Below are positions 1 through 7,733 of a stretch of 64,000 bases of DNA, piece after piece. The notes below the pieces were generated by a model. It was not told the origin of the DNA, did not search any database, and saw only the letters and a list, made by a program, of their open reading frames with translations. The position numbers were made by a program, and so were the translations under genes. Each line of letters starts with the position of its first letter. Positions within the stretch are counted from its first letter, which is position 1. The stretch comes from JAGOBP01 sp046328575 (GTDB taxonomy: Bacteria; Chloroflexota; Anaerolineae; Fen-1058), in the NCBI GenBank assembly GCA_046328575.1, contig JAXLWI010000002.1, positions 1-64,000 on the forward strand, written 5' to 3'.

Positions 1-18
1 GGACAACCGGAGGCGAAG

Positions 19-477
19 ATGGCGGATGCCGATCAACCAATCGATGAAATTGTCTGGGTGGATGAAAACTACAAAGTAGTGACCGAATCGAATCAAACGC
101 GCTTGAAATCGCGCTTCATCTTTGCCGATGGCTCCATCCTCGAACTGAACGTCACCATCAAAGCCCTGGCGTCGGTGCCTGCCCATGACAAGCCCGTCTT
201 AGCCAGCGACATCTGGAACCTCACCGATTACGAAGTGCCCGATCCCAACGGTGATATCGCCGCCGCTCGTGCCGATCGGCCTGCCACAGCCACGCGCTGC
301 CGCGCCGACCTCATCGATCGCCTGCGCGATAGCCTGCCCGAACGGCGGAAACAACGCTGCCCGATCTGCCATGGGCGCAAAACCTGTACGCGCTGTTACG
401 GTGCGGGTTGCAGCGATTGCGATCAGCGCGGCCGCTGTCCCACCTGTCATGGTCGCGGCGTAGTGTTGATCAATTGA
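19..477 (+). CDS. Small protein with DnaJ-type cysteine-rich zinc finger
   Basis: A 152-aa protein of unknown function. Residues 1-105 have no domain I recognise. The last 45 residues hold CPICHGRKTCTRCYGAGC followed by a CPTCHGRG motif, the repeated CxxCxGxG pattern of the DnaJ central zinc domain. It has no J domain (no HPD motif) and no signal peptide, so it is not a DnaJ chaperone. A structural zinc site used in protein contact is the cautious inference. The ATG at 19 is supported by GGAGG six bases upstream. The gene is in a clean region and followed by REP-like hairpins. Confidence 0.8.
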   Translation: MADADQPIDEIVWVDENYKVVTESNQTRLKSRFIFADGSILELNVTIKALASVPAHDKPVLASDIWNLTDYEVPDPNGDIAAARADRPATATRCRADLIDRLRDSLPERRKQRCPICHGRKTCTRCYGAGCSDCDQRGRCPTCHGRGVVLIN

Positions 478-506
478 CTGGTCAAATCTAAGGCACCCCG
501 CGCCAC

Positions 507-541
507 TCCCTCGCCCCTTGGGAGAGGGCCGGGGTGAGGGC
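507..541. repeat. Dispersed inverted repeat of the CCCTC/GAGGG type
   Basis: An interrupted palindrome (CCCTC at 508-512 against GAGGG at 524-528) followed by a G-rich tail with GGTGAGGG. A related C-rich then G-rich pair occurs at about 3870-3950. Such GC-rich hairpins commonly sit between genes as dispersed repeats. No coding role is seen. Confidence 0.45.
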
Positions 542-576
542 CACATCCACACCCTGTGTCACCCTGCGTAAATCAT

Positions 577-665
577 CGTCGGGGCAAACACACAGGTTCG
601 CCCGATTTACTCCCGCGAAGCCCGATTCATGCCGACCCCGGGCAGACACATCGGTCTGCCCCTAC
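577..665. repeat. REP-like inverted pair of hairpins (BIME-like)
   Basis: Two hairpins face each other. On the minus strand GTAG (665-662) heads a perfect 8-bp stem: GGGCAGAC at 640-647 pairs with GTCTGCCC at 654-661. On the plus strand a weaker copy with a GTCG head pairs GGGCAAAC (582-589) with GTTCGCCC (596-603), one mismatch. A GTAG tetranucleotide before a short hairpin is the known signature of REP elements. The TAG of the minus-strand GTAG is the stop codon of the DNA polymerase gene. Confidence 0.6.
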
Positions 666-3655
666 GTCACCATTTCGATGGACGCTCCCATCACAATCGC
701 CAGTCCCTGCCGATCATGCCGCACGCGCCCGCGCACGATCACCGCGCCGCGCCCATCGATCGCGGCGCGATAATTTTGCAGCGCCGCGCCGCTCCACAAC
801 ACCTGAAACGGCCCCGCCTGATCCTCCATATCCACCAGCAGCATCCGCTCCTTGCTCGGCGATGTCACGTGATGCAGACTAAAGCGTAAGCCCGCCACTG
901 TAATCGGCTGATCAACTCGCTGGGGAATCTGCGCGCTCGATACCACGCCCGCTTGCGCCAGCCGCTCGGCCACTACATCCAACGGATGCACCGCGACATG
1001 ATAGCCCAGGATGTCGTGCTCCCACGCAGCGCGTTCGGCCAGCGTCACATCATCCGCTTGGTCGGGCGGCTCGCTCGGGTTGGCCGCCTCAATCGGCAGC
1101 AAGTTGAGTTGCGGCGTATGGCGCCCGTGCCACGGCTGCTGCGTCACTTCCATCAACAGCGTGCGTTGATCGCCCAGCCCCTCCAACGCCCCGCACTTGA
1201 TCAAGTTCACCGCCTCGACGTGCAGTGGTCGCGCGCGGATCAAAAAGTCGTTCAGCGACACAAACGGGCGCTGCTCGATCAGCGTCTTCAACGTCACGCG
1301 CGTCAGTTCGCGCACTTGCCCCAGCCCCATCCACACCGTCGAACGCCCTGCGTCCAGCGTAAACGCCTCGCCGCTGTGATTGATGTGCGGCGGCTTAATG
1401 ACTAATCCTAAGCGCCGCGCCTCGCACATATATACTCGCGGCGAATAGTACCCGCCCCACACGCCAAGCCGCGCCGCCATGAACTCGGCGGGATAGTGCG
1501 TCTTCAGATACGCCAGTCGATACGCCAGCGCGCCATAGCCCGCCGCATGAGCCTTGGGGAAGCCGTAGCCCGCGAAGGCCGCCATCATATCCCACACCTG
1601 CGTCGCCAGCGCTTCGTCCAAGCCGTGCGCGTCACGCGCCCCGTCGATGAACTTACGCCGCAAGCGCTCCATCTCATGCGCCGAGCGGAACTTGGACATG
1701 GCGCGGCGCAGAATATCCGCCTGGCCCAACGAGAAACCCGCCACCTCGTGCGCGATGCGCAGCACCTGCTCTTGATACAAAATCACGCCGTACGTTTCAC
1801 GCAGAATCGGTTCCAGCGCGGGATGCAGATATTCCGGCGCTTCGTGACCCAGATGCCGCCGCACAAACGCATCCTTCAAGCCGCCCTTCAACGGCCCCGG
1901 TCGATACAACGCCAGCGCCACGATCAGATCGTCGATCGATTGAGTCGCCAACTCGCGCAGCGTGAACCGCATCCCCGAACTCTCGATCTGAAAACAGCCG
2001 ATCGTCTGTGCCGTCGAGAGCGTCCGCTGCGTGGACGGGTCGTTCAGCGGAATCGACTCCAGGCGAAAGTCGGGCCAGTGCCGTTGAATCAGCGCCACGC
2101 ACTCAGCGGCCACCGTCAACGCGCTGATGCCCAGCAGATCGATCTTGATCAACCCTAATTTCTCGATGCCCTTCAGATCGAACTGCGTGATGAGCAGGCC
2201 TTTCGTCGCGTGCTGCAAGGGAACTAGATCGGTGATCGGCCCCGGCGCAATGACGATGCCGCCCGGATGCACGGACAGATGATGCGGCGCACCGGTCAGC
2301 GCCACACTCATCTCGATCATCTCCCGCTCGATCGGATCCCGCGCCTGATCGAGCAGTTGCGCCTGCGCGTCGTGCGCTTGCGTGCGCATGGCCGGATGCC
2401 AGAAATGGGGTAAGTGTTCGGCCAACTCGCCGATGCGTTTCTCGCTCAGGCCATACGCCTTCGCCACTTCGCGCAGCGCCGAGCGCGGCTGCAACGTCGC
2501 GTACGTGCACACCATCGCCACGTGATCGGCCCCATAGCGGCGATACACGTACTCGATCACTTCGTCGCGCCGCGCCGAACACAGATCGAGATCGATGTCA
2601 GGCGGGTCGCGGCGTTCCAGCGACAGAAAGCGCTCGAAGTACAAATTGTGCGCGATCGGATCGACATCGTGAATGCCCAGACAGTACGCCACCACCGACG
2701 ACGACGCGGAGCCGCGCGGCGAGATCGGCACGGCACGTTGCCGCGCATACCGCACAATGTCGGCCACCACCAGAAAATACGGGCTGTACCCCAGCGTATC
2801 GATGACGTTGATCTCTTTCAGGAGCCGCGCTTTAATCTCCGGCGTCAGCGCACCATAGCGCTGCTGCGCGCCGGCATACGTCTGTGTGCGAAGTTCGTCG
2901 CCCGGCGCGCGATTATCGGGCAGTTCCAGCGTCGGAAAGCGGTACTGCCCCAGCGGTAGATCGAAGCGGCACAGGTCGGCAATCAGCGCGGTGTTAGACA
3001 GCGCCTCTGGCACAGTGGCAAAGCGCTGCGCCAGATCAGTTGGCCAGGCGCGATCCGGCAAATCGGGCAGCTCGGCCACGCGCTGCCCGGTACGCATCGC
3101 CGTGACAGTGCGATAGCGCGCGGCTTGATCGGCGGTGAGGTAACGCACGTCGGGCACGGCGGCCACGCGCACGCCCAGGCTCGCCGCCAACGCTTGCAAC
3201 TCAACGTCGGGCGCGGGCAGCGCGATGAAGACCCGCTCACTGCTGAATAGATCGATCAGCGCGGCGGCCAGTTGCCCGTCCGAGAGTGCGATCAGCCCCG
3301 ACGTGTGATCGGCTAAATCGGTCAGCGTCAGCCCGCGCTCAAGCCGCGCTTCCCGATCGGGCGGCGCTTGTAACTTCGTCACTAAGCGGCACAGATTGCC
3401 GTAGCCGATCAAATCGGACGCCAGCAACACGAGGGTGTGTTCGCGCTCAAAGGTAAAATCCACGCCGAGGAGGGGCTGAATCTGCGCGGCGCGGCAGCGC
3501 TCGACAAACTCGACCGCGCCATACAGCGCGTTACAGTCCGTCAGGGCCAGCGCCGCGCAACCGGTCTGCGCCGCAAAAGCGACGATCTCCTCGACCGACG
3601 GCACACCGGCCAGCAGACTCCAATGAGAGTGAACGCGCAGCAGCTCAATCGACAT
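662..3655 (-). CDS. dnaE: DNA polymerase III alpha subunit (short DnaE-type)
   Basis: Replicative or translesion DNA polymerase of family C. From the ATG at 3655 it is 997 aa, shorter than the roughly 1150 aa of classical DnaE. An N-terminal PHP domain opens with VHSHWSLLAG, but the usual TDHG is TDCN, so a PHP metal ligand is changed and proofreading by this domain is doubtful. The palm motif PDIDLD is at about residues 352-357, after a glycine-rich PRGSASSSVVAYCLGI segment. The C-terminal 90 residues look like an OB fold. A possible upstream TTG-type extension of 15 residues was rejected as non-conserved in character. TTACAAT lies directly upstream, so transcription may begin almost at the start codon. 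DnaE versus DnaE2/ImuC cannot be settled by eye. Confidence 0.9.
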   Translation of the reverse strand: MSIELLRVHSHWSLLAGVPSVEEIVAFAAQTGCAALALTDCNALYGAVEFVERCRAAQIQPLLGVDFTFEREHTLVLLASDLIGYGNLCRLVTKLQAPPDREARLERGLTLTDLADHTSGLIALSDGQLAAALIDLFSSERVFIALPAPDVELQALAASLGVRVAAVPDVRYLTADQAARYRTVTAMRTGQRVAELPDLPDRAWPTDLAQRFATVPEALSNTALIADLCRFDLPLGQYRFPTLELPDNRAPGDELRTQTYAGAQQRYGALTPEIKARLLKEINVIDTLGYSPYFLVVADIVRYARQRAVPISPRGSASSSVVAYCLGIHDVDPIAHNLYFERFLSLERRDPPDIDLDLCSARRDEVIEYVYRRYGADHVAMVCTYATLQPRSALREVAKAYGLSEKRIGELAEHLPHFWHPAMRTQAHDAQAQLLDQARDPIEREMIEMSVALTGAPHHLSVHPGGIVIAPGPITDLVPLQHATKGLLITQFDLKGIEKLGLIKIDLLGISALTVAAECVALIQRHWPDFRLESIPLNDPSTQRTLSTAQTIGCFQIESSGMRFTLRELATQSIDDLIVALALYRPGPLKGGLKDAFVRRHLGHEAPEYLHPALEPILRETYGVILYQEQVLRIAHEVAGFSLGQADILRRAMSKFRSAHEMERLRRKFIDGARDAHGLDEALATQVWDMMAAFAGYGFPKAHAAGYGALAYRLAYLKTHYPAEFMAARLGVWGGYYSPRVYMCEARRLGLVIKPPHINHSGEAFTLDAGRSTVWMGLGQVRELTRVTLKTLIEQRPFVSLNDFLIRARPLHVEAVNLIKCGALEGLGDQRTLLMEVTQQPWHGRHTPQLNLLPIEAANPSEPPDQADDVTLAERAAWEHDILGYHVAVHPLDVVAERLAQAGVVSSAQIPQRVDQPITVAGLRFSLHHVTSPSKERMLLVDMEDQAGPFQVLWSGAALQNYRAAIDGRGAVIVRGRVRHDRQGLAIVMGASIEMVT

Positions 3656-3716
3656 GCTGCGATTGTAACATGAGCGGCGCTGGCATAGGGCTGCCATCAC
3701 TACACGCTGATCGCCC

Positions 3717-3775
3717 GTAGTTTCGGCCTCCCATGCCGCAACCGCCTGTGGAGTTTCAGCCTCCCACGCCGAAAC
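3717..3775 (+). repeat. Tandem hairpins with shared CTCCCAY loop
   Basis: Two adjacent hairpins: GTTTCGGC (3720-3727) with GCCGCAAC (3735-3742), and GTTTCAGC (3753-3760) with GCCGAAAC (3768-3775). Both loops read CTCCCAT or CTCCCAC. The first is preceded by GTA, giving a GTAG head at 3717. A third copy of the loop with a different stem is at 7681-7702. They lie in the divergent intergenic region between the polymerase and the response regulator. Confidence 0.55.
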
Positions 3776-4037
3776 AGCCGGGCTTCACCAAAGGTTAAGT
3801 GCATTCGTGATACTATAGACAGTGCCTTTAACGCGCTTCTAATCCCGGTTGATTAGAATGAATGCGATTGATTTCCCTCTCCCTGCGCCGCGCATCGACT
3901 GCTTCTGCCGACGTTGGGAGCGGGTGCCGCGTAGCAGCGGGTGAGGGTGCGGGACAACCGAACTTTTCTCATTGCTCACCAACCGCGGCGAGTCAGTCAG
4001 GTGCAGGGCAATCGAACTTTTCACGGAGCTATGAACC
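3776..4037 (+). other. Leader region of the two-component operon
   Basis: About 260 bases without a convincing gene. They contain an extended C-rich/G-rich repeat like that at 507 (about 3870-3950) and a 17-18-base direct repeat (3951-3968 and 4006-4022, both ending CGAACTTTTC) just before the response-regulator start. GGAG at 4025-4028 is the ribosome binding site. No sigma-70 promoter can be assigned with confidence; TACTAT near 3810 is a weak -10 candidate. Confidence 0.4.
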
Positions 4038-4718
4038 GTGCGTTTACTCATTGTGGAAGATGAACGACAGATCGCCTCCTTTCTGGAACGCGGTCTCAAA
4101 GAAGAAGGCTACGCCGTGGACGTGGTCTACAACGGCAACGACGGCCTCGATTGGGCCGCGGCGGTGGAATACGACCTAATCGTGCTGGACGTGATGCTGC
4201 CCGGTCGCGACGGCTACAGCGTCTGCCGCGAACTGCGCCAGCGCGGCGTCAAAACGCCCGTGCTGATGCTGACCGCCCGCGACACAGTGGACGATCGTGT
4301 GACGGGGCTGGACAGTGGCGCGGACGACTATTTGGTTAAGCCGTTTGCGTTCAAAGAACTGCTGGCGCGGCTGCGCGCTATCACGCGCCGTCAGGGCGAA
4401 TCGAAATCGGTGGAGTTGCAGTTGGCCGATCTGACGCTGAACACCTTGACACACAGCGCGCAGCGCGGCGACCGCCGCATCGAACTGACGGCCAAAGAAT
4501 ATGCGCTGCTGGAATTCCTGCTGCGCAATCCCAACCGCGTGTTATCGCGTACGCAAATCGGCGAACACGTCTGGAACCTCGATTTTGTGCCCGAATCTAA
4601 CGTAGTGGATGTCTACATCCGCTATCTGCGCAAGAAGATCGACGAGGGCTTCGATCTGAAGTTGATCAAAACCATGCGCGGCAGCGGCTACCTCATCAGC
4701 GCCGACGGCGAAGCATGA
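4038..4718 (+). CDS. OmpR/CusR-family response regulator
   Basis: A 226-aa DNA-binding response regulator. The receiver domain (about 1-120) has the acidic pair E7/D8, the phospho-acceptor D51 in IVLDVMLPG, a conserved T in LTARD and K in VKPFAF. The C-terminal winged helix (about 128-222) has LTAKEYALLEFLL and a VDVYIRYLRKKID recognition region typical of OmpR/PhoB. The GTG start at 4038 follows GGAG by ten bases. It overlaps the kinase gene by four bases (ATGA), so the two are co-translated. The 11-bp direct repeats upstream of 6231 and 7384 fit this class of regulator and are its likely targets; the inducing signal (metal or redox) is inference. Confidence 0.93.
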   Translation: MRLLIVEDERQIASFLERGLKEEGYAVDVVYNGNDGLDWAAAVEYDLIVLDVMLPGRDGYSVCRELRQRGVKTPVLMLTARDTVDDRVTGLDSGADDYLVKPFAFKELLARLRAITRRQGESKSVELQLADLTLNTLTHSAQRGDRRIELTAKEYALLEFLLRNPNRVLSRTQIGEHVWNLDFVPESNVVDVYIRYLRKKIDEGFDLKLIKTMRGSGYLISADGEA

Positions 4719-6073
4719 AGACACGTCTCTCCATTCGGTCGCGTTTGACGTTATGGCACCTCGGCTTGCTGGCCCTGACGTTGATCGTATTCAGTGTGAG
4801 CCTGCATGTCGCACTGGAGAATCAGGTCTATCGCGACATCGACGAACGACTGCGGCTGGGTGTCGGTGCGGCGCGCAGTGAAAACGACGACGATGGCGGC
4901 ATTCAGCGCACCACCGGCTTTAGCACGCGCGTCATCGATGTAACGGGCAACATCCGCATCGCGACGGGTTTGTTGACTGACGCACCGCTCGATCAAGCCG
5001 CACTCACTCAGGCGCAACAACAACATGGTGCGTTTCGCACGCTGACGCAGGCTGATGGGCAGCACGTGCGTGTGTACACCTTTCCGTTTACGCATGATGG
5101 CCGCGTCGACGGTTACGTCGAAGTGGCTATGTCGTTGAGCACCGCCGATGCGACGTTGCGGCAGTTAACGTTGATTTTGGCGATTGCGGTCCCGGTGACG
5201 CTGGCGCTGGCGGGCTTCGGCGGCTGGCTCATTGCCGATCGCGCCCTCAAGCCCATCGATACGATCACGCGGCAGGCGCAGGCCATCAGCGAGCAAGACC
5301 TGCATCGCCGCCTCAACCTCGAACTGCCCAACGACGAAGTCGGTCGACTGGCGCACACCTTTGACGCGATGCTGGCGCGGTTGGAGTCGGCGTTTCAGCG
5401 CCAGCAGCGCTTCACCGCCGATGCCTCGCACGAACTGCGCACCCCGTTGACGGTCATGAAGACCAACATCGGCGTCACGCTCAATCGGCCGCGCTCGGCC
5501 AAGCAATACGAAGCCGCGCTGAACCAAATCGAAGGCGAAGTCGATCGACTGACGCGGCTGACCAACGATCTGTTGCTGCTGGCCCGGACAGATGGCTCAC
5601 AACCGAGCGGACAGCCGCGCATCCTCGATGCGGCGTTGATCGCCAACGACGTTGCGGCTGAACTGCGGCCGCTGGCGCAATCGAAAGCGCTGACTCTGAA
5701 CTGCGAGACAGCGGGCGCGGCCAACCTTCACGGCGACCCCGATCAGCTGCATCGCATCCTGTTCAACCTCGTCGAGAATGCCATCAAGTACACGGAGCAG
5801 GGGAGTGTCACCTTAGGGGTCACGCCGCCGGTTGCTGGACAGCCCGTGCGCATTACCATATCCGACACCGGCCCCGGCATTTCCGCCGAGCATTTGCCGC
5901 ACATCTTCGAGCGTTTCTATCGAGTGGATGCGGCGCGGTCGCGTGAGCAGGGCGGAACGGGTTTGGGGCTGGCCATCGTGCAGAATCTCATCGCCGCGCA
6001 CGGCGGCAGCATCGACGTGAAGAGTGAAGTGGGGCAGGGGACCATCGTCACGCTGACGTTTCCTGCCGCATGA
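4715..6073 (+). CDS. HAMP-type sensor histidine kinase (CusS-like)
   Basis: A 452-aa membrane sensor kinase, partner of the preceding regulator. Transmembrane helices lie at about 14-32 and 150-172, enclosing a roughly 115-residue extracytoplasmic sensor domain. A HAMP linker (about 173-225) follows. The phospho-acceptor H239 is in ASHELRTPLTV. The N box NLVENAIKYT and glycine boxes DTGPGIS and GTGLGLAI are all intact. The architecture matches CusS/CopS heavy-metal sensors, but the sensor domain gives no visible metal ligand cluster, so the signal stays open. The gene ends before a strong terminator. Confidence 0.92.
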   Translation: MKTRLSIRSRLTLWHLGLLALTLIVFSVSLHVALENQVYRDIDERLRLGVGAARSENDDDGGIQRTTGFSTRVIDVTGNIRIATGLLTDAPLDQAALTQAQQQHGAFRTLTQADGQHVRVYTFPFTHDGRVDGYVEVAMSLSTADATLRQLTLILAIAVPVTLALAGFGGWLIADRALKPIDTITRQAQAISEQDLHRRLNLELPNDEVGRLAHTFDAMLARLESAFQRQQRFTADASHELRTPLTVMKTNIGVTLNRPRSAKQYEAALNQIEGEVDRLTRLTNDLLLLARTDGSQPSGQPRILDAALIANDVAAELRPLAQSKALTLNCETAGAANLHGDPDQLHRILFNLVENAIKYTEQGSVTLGVTPPVAGQPVRITISDTGPGISAEHLPHIFERFYRVDAARSREQGGTGLGLAIVQNLIAAHGGSIDVKSEVGQGTIVTLTFPAA

Positions 6074-6095
6074 CCTGTGGCTAACGGCAACCATG

Positions 6096-6135
6096 ACTTC
6101 CGGCCAGACTTGTGTCTGCGCCGGAAGTTTTTGTT
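6096..6135 (+). terminator. Rho-independent terminator after sensor kinase
   Basis: ACTTCCGGC (6096-6104) pairs with GCCGGAAGT (6120-6128). Inside, CAGAC and GTCTG extend the stem. A TTTTTGTTT tract follows. Confidence 0.9.
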
Positions 6136-6139
6136 TGAT

Positions 6140-6193
6140 ATGAGAAAAATCTCACGTTCACTTCATGGAAACTTCACGGCCTCGCCTTAAACT
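6140..6193 (+). promoter_or_regulatory. Three-repeat operator and -10 box (site A)
   Basis: Three heptamers at exact 11-bp spacing: ATCTCAC (6149), ACTTCAT (6160) and ACTTCAC (6171). TTAAACT at 6187-6193 serves as a -10 box and there is no good -35. Regularly spaced direct repeats overlapping the -35 position are the known arrangement of OmpR/PhoB-family activators. Site B at 7301-7354 has the same layout base for base in spacing. The first heptamer is also half of a TGAGA/TCTCA palindrome. Confidence 0.75.
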
Positions 6194-6230
6194 GTGCATA
6201 CTCAACACTGAAGCGTTTGAGAGGGGCATC

Positions 6231-6455
6231 ATGAAGAAGAAATATCAGGCGATGAAAATGTATTTGGTGGGTTTGACAGCGGGCGCGTTCATGTTCGGCT
6301 GGTCGCTGGTGGCGCAGTCAGGGAACACAATTGCGAACGCTGCACAGGCGACGGTGAGCCAAACGGCCTCGACCAGTACGACGACCGTGCAGACCGCTAC
6401 GACGAATCGGCCGACGGTTATCGCGCAGCCGGTGTTCCGCACGCGGACCTCGTAG
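6231..6455 (+). CDS. Small single-pass membrane protein, paralog of 7734-7952
   Basis: A 74-aa protein of unknown family. It starts MKKKYQAMKMYL, has one hydrophobic helix (about 11-28, containing GLTAG and FGW), then a Thr/Ser/Ala-rich tail ending RTRTS. It is clearly paralogous to the 72-aa product at 7734: shared MKxKY, YLxGLTAGxFxFGW and RTRxS C-terminus. GAGGGG five bases upstream supports the ATG at 6231; an earlier in-frame ATG at 6165 lies inside the operator and is rejected. It precedes the first ferric-reductase-like gene by 26 bases. The conserved ends and position suggest a subunit or assembly partner of that protein; the Thr-rich tail might be modified, but no standard ApbE target motif is evident. 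Confidence 0.8.
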   Translation: MKKKYQAMKMYLVGLTAGAFMFGWSLVAQSGNTIANAAQATVSQTASTSTTTVQTATTNRPTVIAQPVFRTRTS

Positions 6456-6481
6456 ATCAATCGGAGTGAAGGAGGCTTAGC

Positions 6482-7222
6482 ATGACAACAACCTATTCTC
6501 GTTCCCTGCCGGTCGAATCGAACAAACGGCTGGGGGCGTTAATCAGCGGTGGAGCGATCGGGTTGGGGCTGTTAACGGCCCTCGTGATCGGCAGTCAGTT
6601 GACGGGCGCGGCGGCGACGCTCGGCGCCGTGGTAACGCAGATCAATCAATGGCTGGGCGCCAGCGCGGCGGCGAATTCACAGGTTTACTGGTATATGGCG
6701 CGCGCGGCGGGTGTGGTGGCGTACTTGCTGTTGTGGGGCTCGGTGGCGTGGGGCATTCTGGTCAGCAGCAAACTGGTGAATGACTGGGTGAAACCGGCGC
6801 TGGTCTATGAACTGCACAAGTTTCTGTCGATGCTGGCGTTGATCGTCGGGTTGTTCCACGGCTTGATCTTATTGGGCGACACTTATATGAGTTTCAGTGT
6901 GCTGGATATCTTAATCCCGTTCCGATCGGCTTATCAACCGTTCTGGGTTGGACTGGGTATTCTGGGCTTCTACTTAACGGCGATCTTAGTGGGTTCGTTC
7001 TACATCAAGAAGCATATCGGGCATCGCACCTGGCGGCTGCTGCACTTCTCCAGTTTCGGCGTGTGGGTGATGACGACCTTGCACGGCTTGGTGGCTGGCT
7101 CGGATACCTCGACGGTCTTGATGAAAGTGATCTACACGGTCGCGGTGGTTTCAGTGGGTTATCTGCTCACGCACCGCCTCGCCACGGCCAAATCACTCCA
7201 ACCGGCGGCGGCTCACAACTAA
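6482..7222 (+). CDS. Ferric-reductase-like transmembrane cytochrome b protein 1
   Basis: A 246-aa integral membrane protein of the ferric reductase/MsrQ-type heme domain. About six helices are visible. Four histidines sit in two pairs suited to bind two b hemes: H112 (YELHKF) and H126 (LFHGL), then H188 (RLLHF) and H201 (TLHGL). There is no FAD/NAD-binding cytosolic domain, so electrons must come from a separate donor or the quinone pool. The protein has the same length as, and is strongly similar to, the product at 8868-9608 (shared WYMxRxAGxVAYLLLWGSVAWG core, split by variants). It is the last gene of the unit that begins at site A. Confidence 0.88.
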   Translation: MTTTYSRSLPVESNKRLGALISGGAIGLGLLTALVIGSQLTGAAATLGAVVTQINQWLGASAAANSQVYWYMARAAGVVAYLLLWGSVAWGILVSSKLVNDWVKPALVYELHKFLSMLALIVGLFHGLILLGDTYMSFSVLDILIPFRSAYQPFWVGLGILGFYLTAILVGSFYIKKHIGHRTWRLLHFSSFGVWVMTTLHGLVAGSDTSTVLMKVIYTVAVVSVGYLLTHRLATAKSLQPAAAHN

Positions 7223-7240
7223 ATATCGAAGTCACATGCT

Positions 7241-7275
7241 GACACCGGCGAGTCGAGCGACTCGCCGGTGTCGTT
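7241..7275 (+). terminator. Strong hairpin after first cytochrome gene
   Basis: GACACCGGCGAGTCG (7241-7255) is the exact complement of 7258-7272. Only a short T run (GTTTA) follows. It separates the first unit from operator site B. Confidence 0.75.
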
Positions 7276-7300
7276 TATGCCACAGCCCAGGGCACAGTGC

Positions 7301-7354
7301 ATGAGAAAATTCTCATGTGGACTTCATAAAAGTCTAACTGCTGTTGATTAAACT
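7301..7354 (+). promoter_or_regulatory. Three-repeat operator and -10 box (site B)
   Basis: Heptamers TTCTCAT (7310), ACTTCAT (7321) and GTCTAAC (7332), again 11 bp apart, followed nine bases later by TTAAACT (7348-7354). An ATGAGAA/TTCTCAT palindrome covers the first heptamer. The layout equals site A, so both units should answer to one regulator, most simply the one encoded at 4038-4718. Confidence 0.75.
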
Positions 7355-7383
7355 GTGACCATCACCACTTTGGAGGAAGTCTC

Positions 7384-7662
7384 ATGAAACGCACCACCGC
7401 CATTCTCATTTCGACGATCGTTACGGCCTTGCTGGTCGTGACGGTGCTGGCCGTGAGCGCGGCCAAGTCGGATACTGGTACGGCGCAGGCGGCCTCGCAG
7501 TCGGCCACTACGACGGCCACCGACATCAACGTCGATCTTGCCGCGCAGCCGCAGCAATTCGATCAGTCAGTTACATTTGATCAGCACGAGCAGTTCGAGC
7601 ATGAACACGATGGTGGCGAGCATTCGCGCAGCGGGTCTTTCGGCGGCTTCGGCGACGACTAA
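7384..7662 (+). CDS. Exported small protein with His/Asp/Glu-rich tail
   Basis: A 92-aa protein without a family I can name. An N-terminal helix (about 6-27) acts as signal anchor or signal peptide. A Ser/Thr/Ala-rich linker follows (containing SQSATTTATD), then an acidic tail with FDQHEQFEHEHDGGEH and a Ser/Gly/Asp end. The clustered His and acidic residues could bind divalent metal outside the membrane; this is inference. GGAGG at 7372-7376 fixes the ATG. It is the first gene after operator B and is followed by the second small membrane protein and apbE. Confidence 0.78.
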   Translation: MKRTTAILISTIVTALLVVTVLAVSAAKSDTGTAQAASQSATTTATDINVDLAAQPQQFDQSVTFDQHEQFEHEHDGGEHSRSGSFGGFGDD

Positions 7663-7680
7663 GCAGAAGCGATCATAGTC

Positions 7681-7702
7681 GGTCGGGCTCCCACGCCCGG
7701 CC
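7681..7702 (+). repeat. Hairpin with CTCCCAC loop
   Basis: GGTCGGGC (7681-7688) pairs with GCCCGGCC (7695-7702), one mismatch, around TCCCAC. The loop matches the two hairpins at 3720-3775 while the stem bases differ. Confidence 0.5.
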
Positions 7703-7733
7703 TCGAGCCTCAACCTGATCTAGAGGTGCCGGG

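Noticed and set aside
1496..2158. 220-aa and other long plus-strand frames opposite the polymerase gene
   Set aside because: Shadow frames of a GC-rich real gene; Arg/Gln-rich composition and no motifs.
6165..6230. Upstream ATG that would lengthen the 74-aa protein by 22 residues
   Set aside because: It lies within the operator and before the -10 box; the inner ATG has a proper ribosome site and matches the paralog start.
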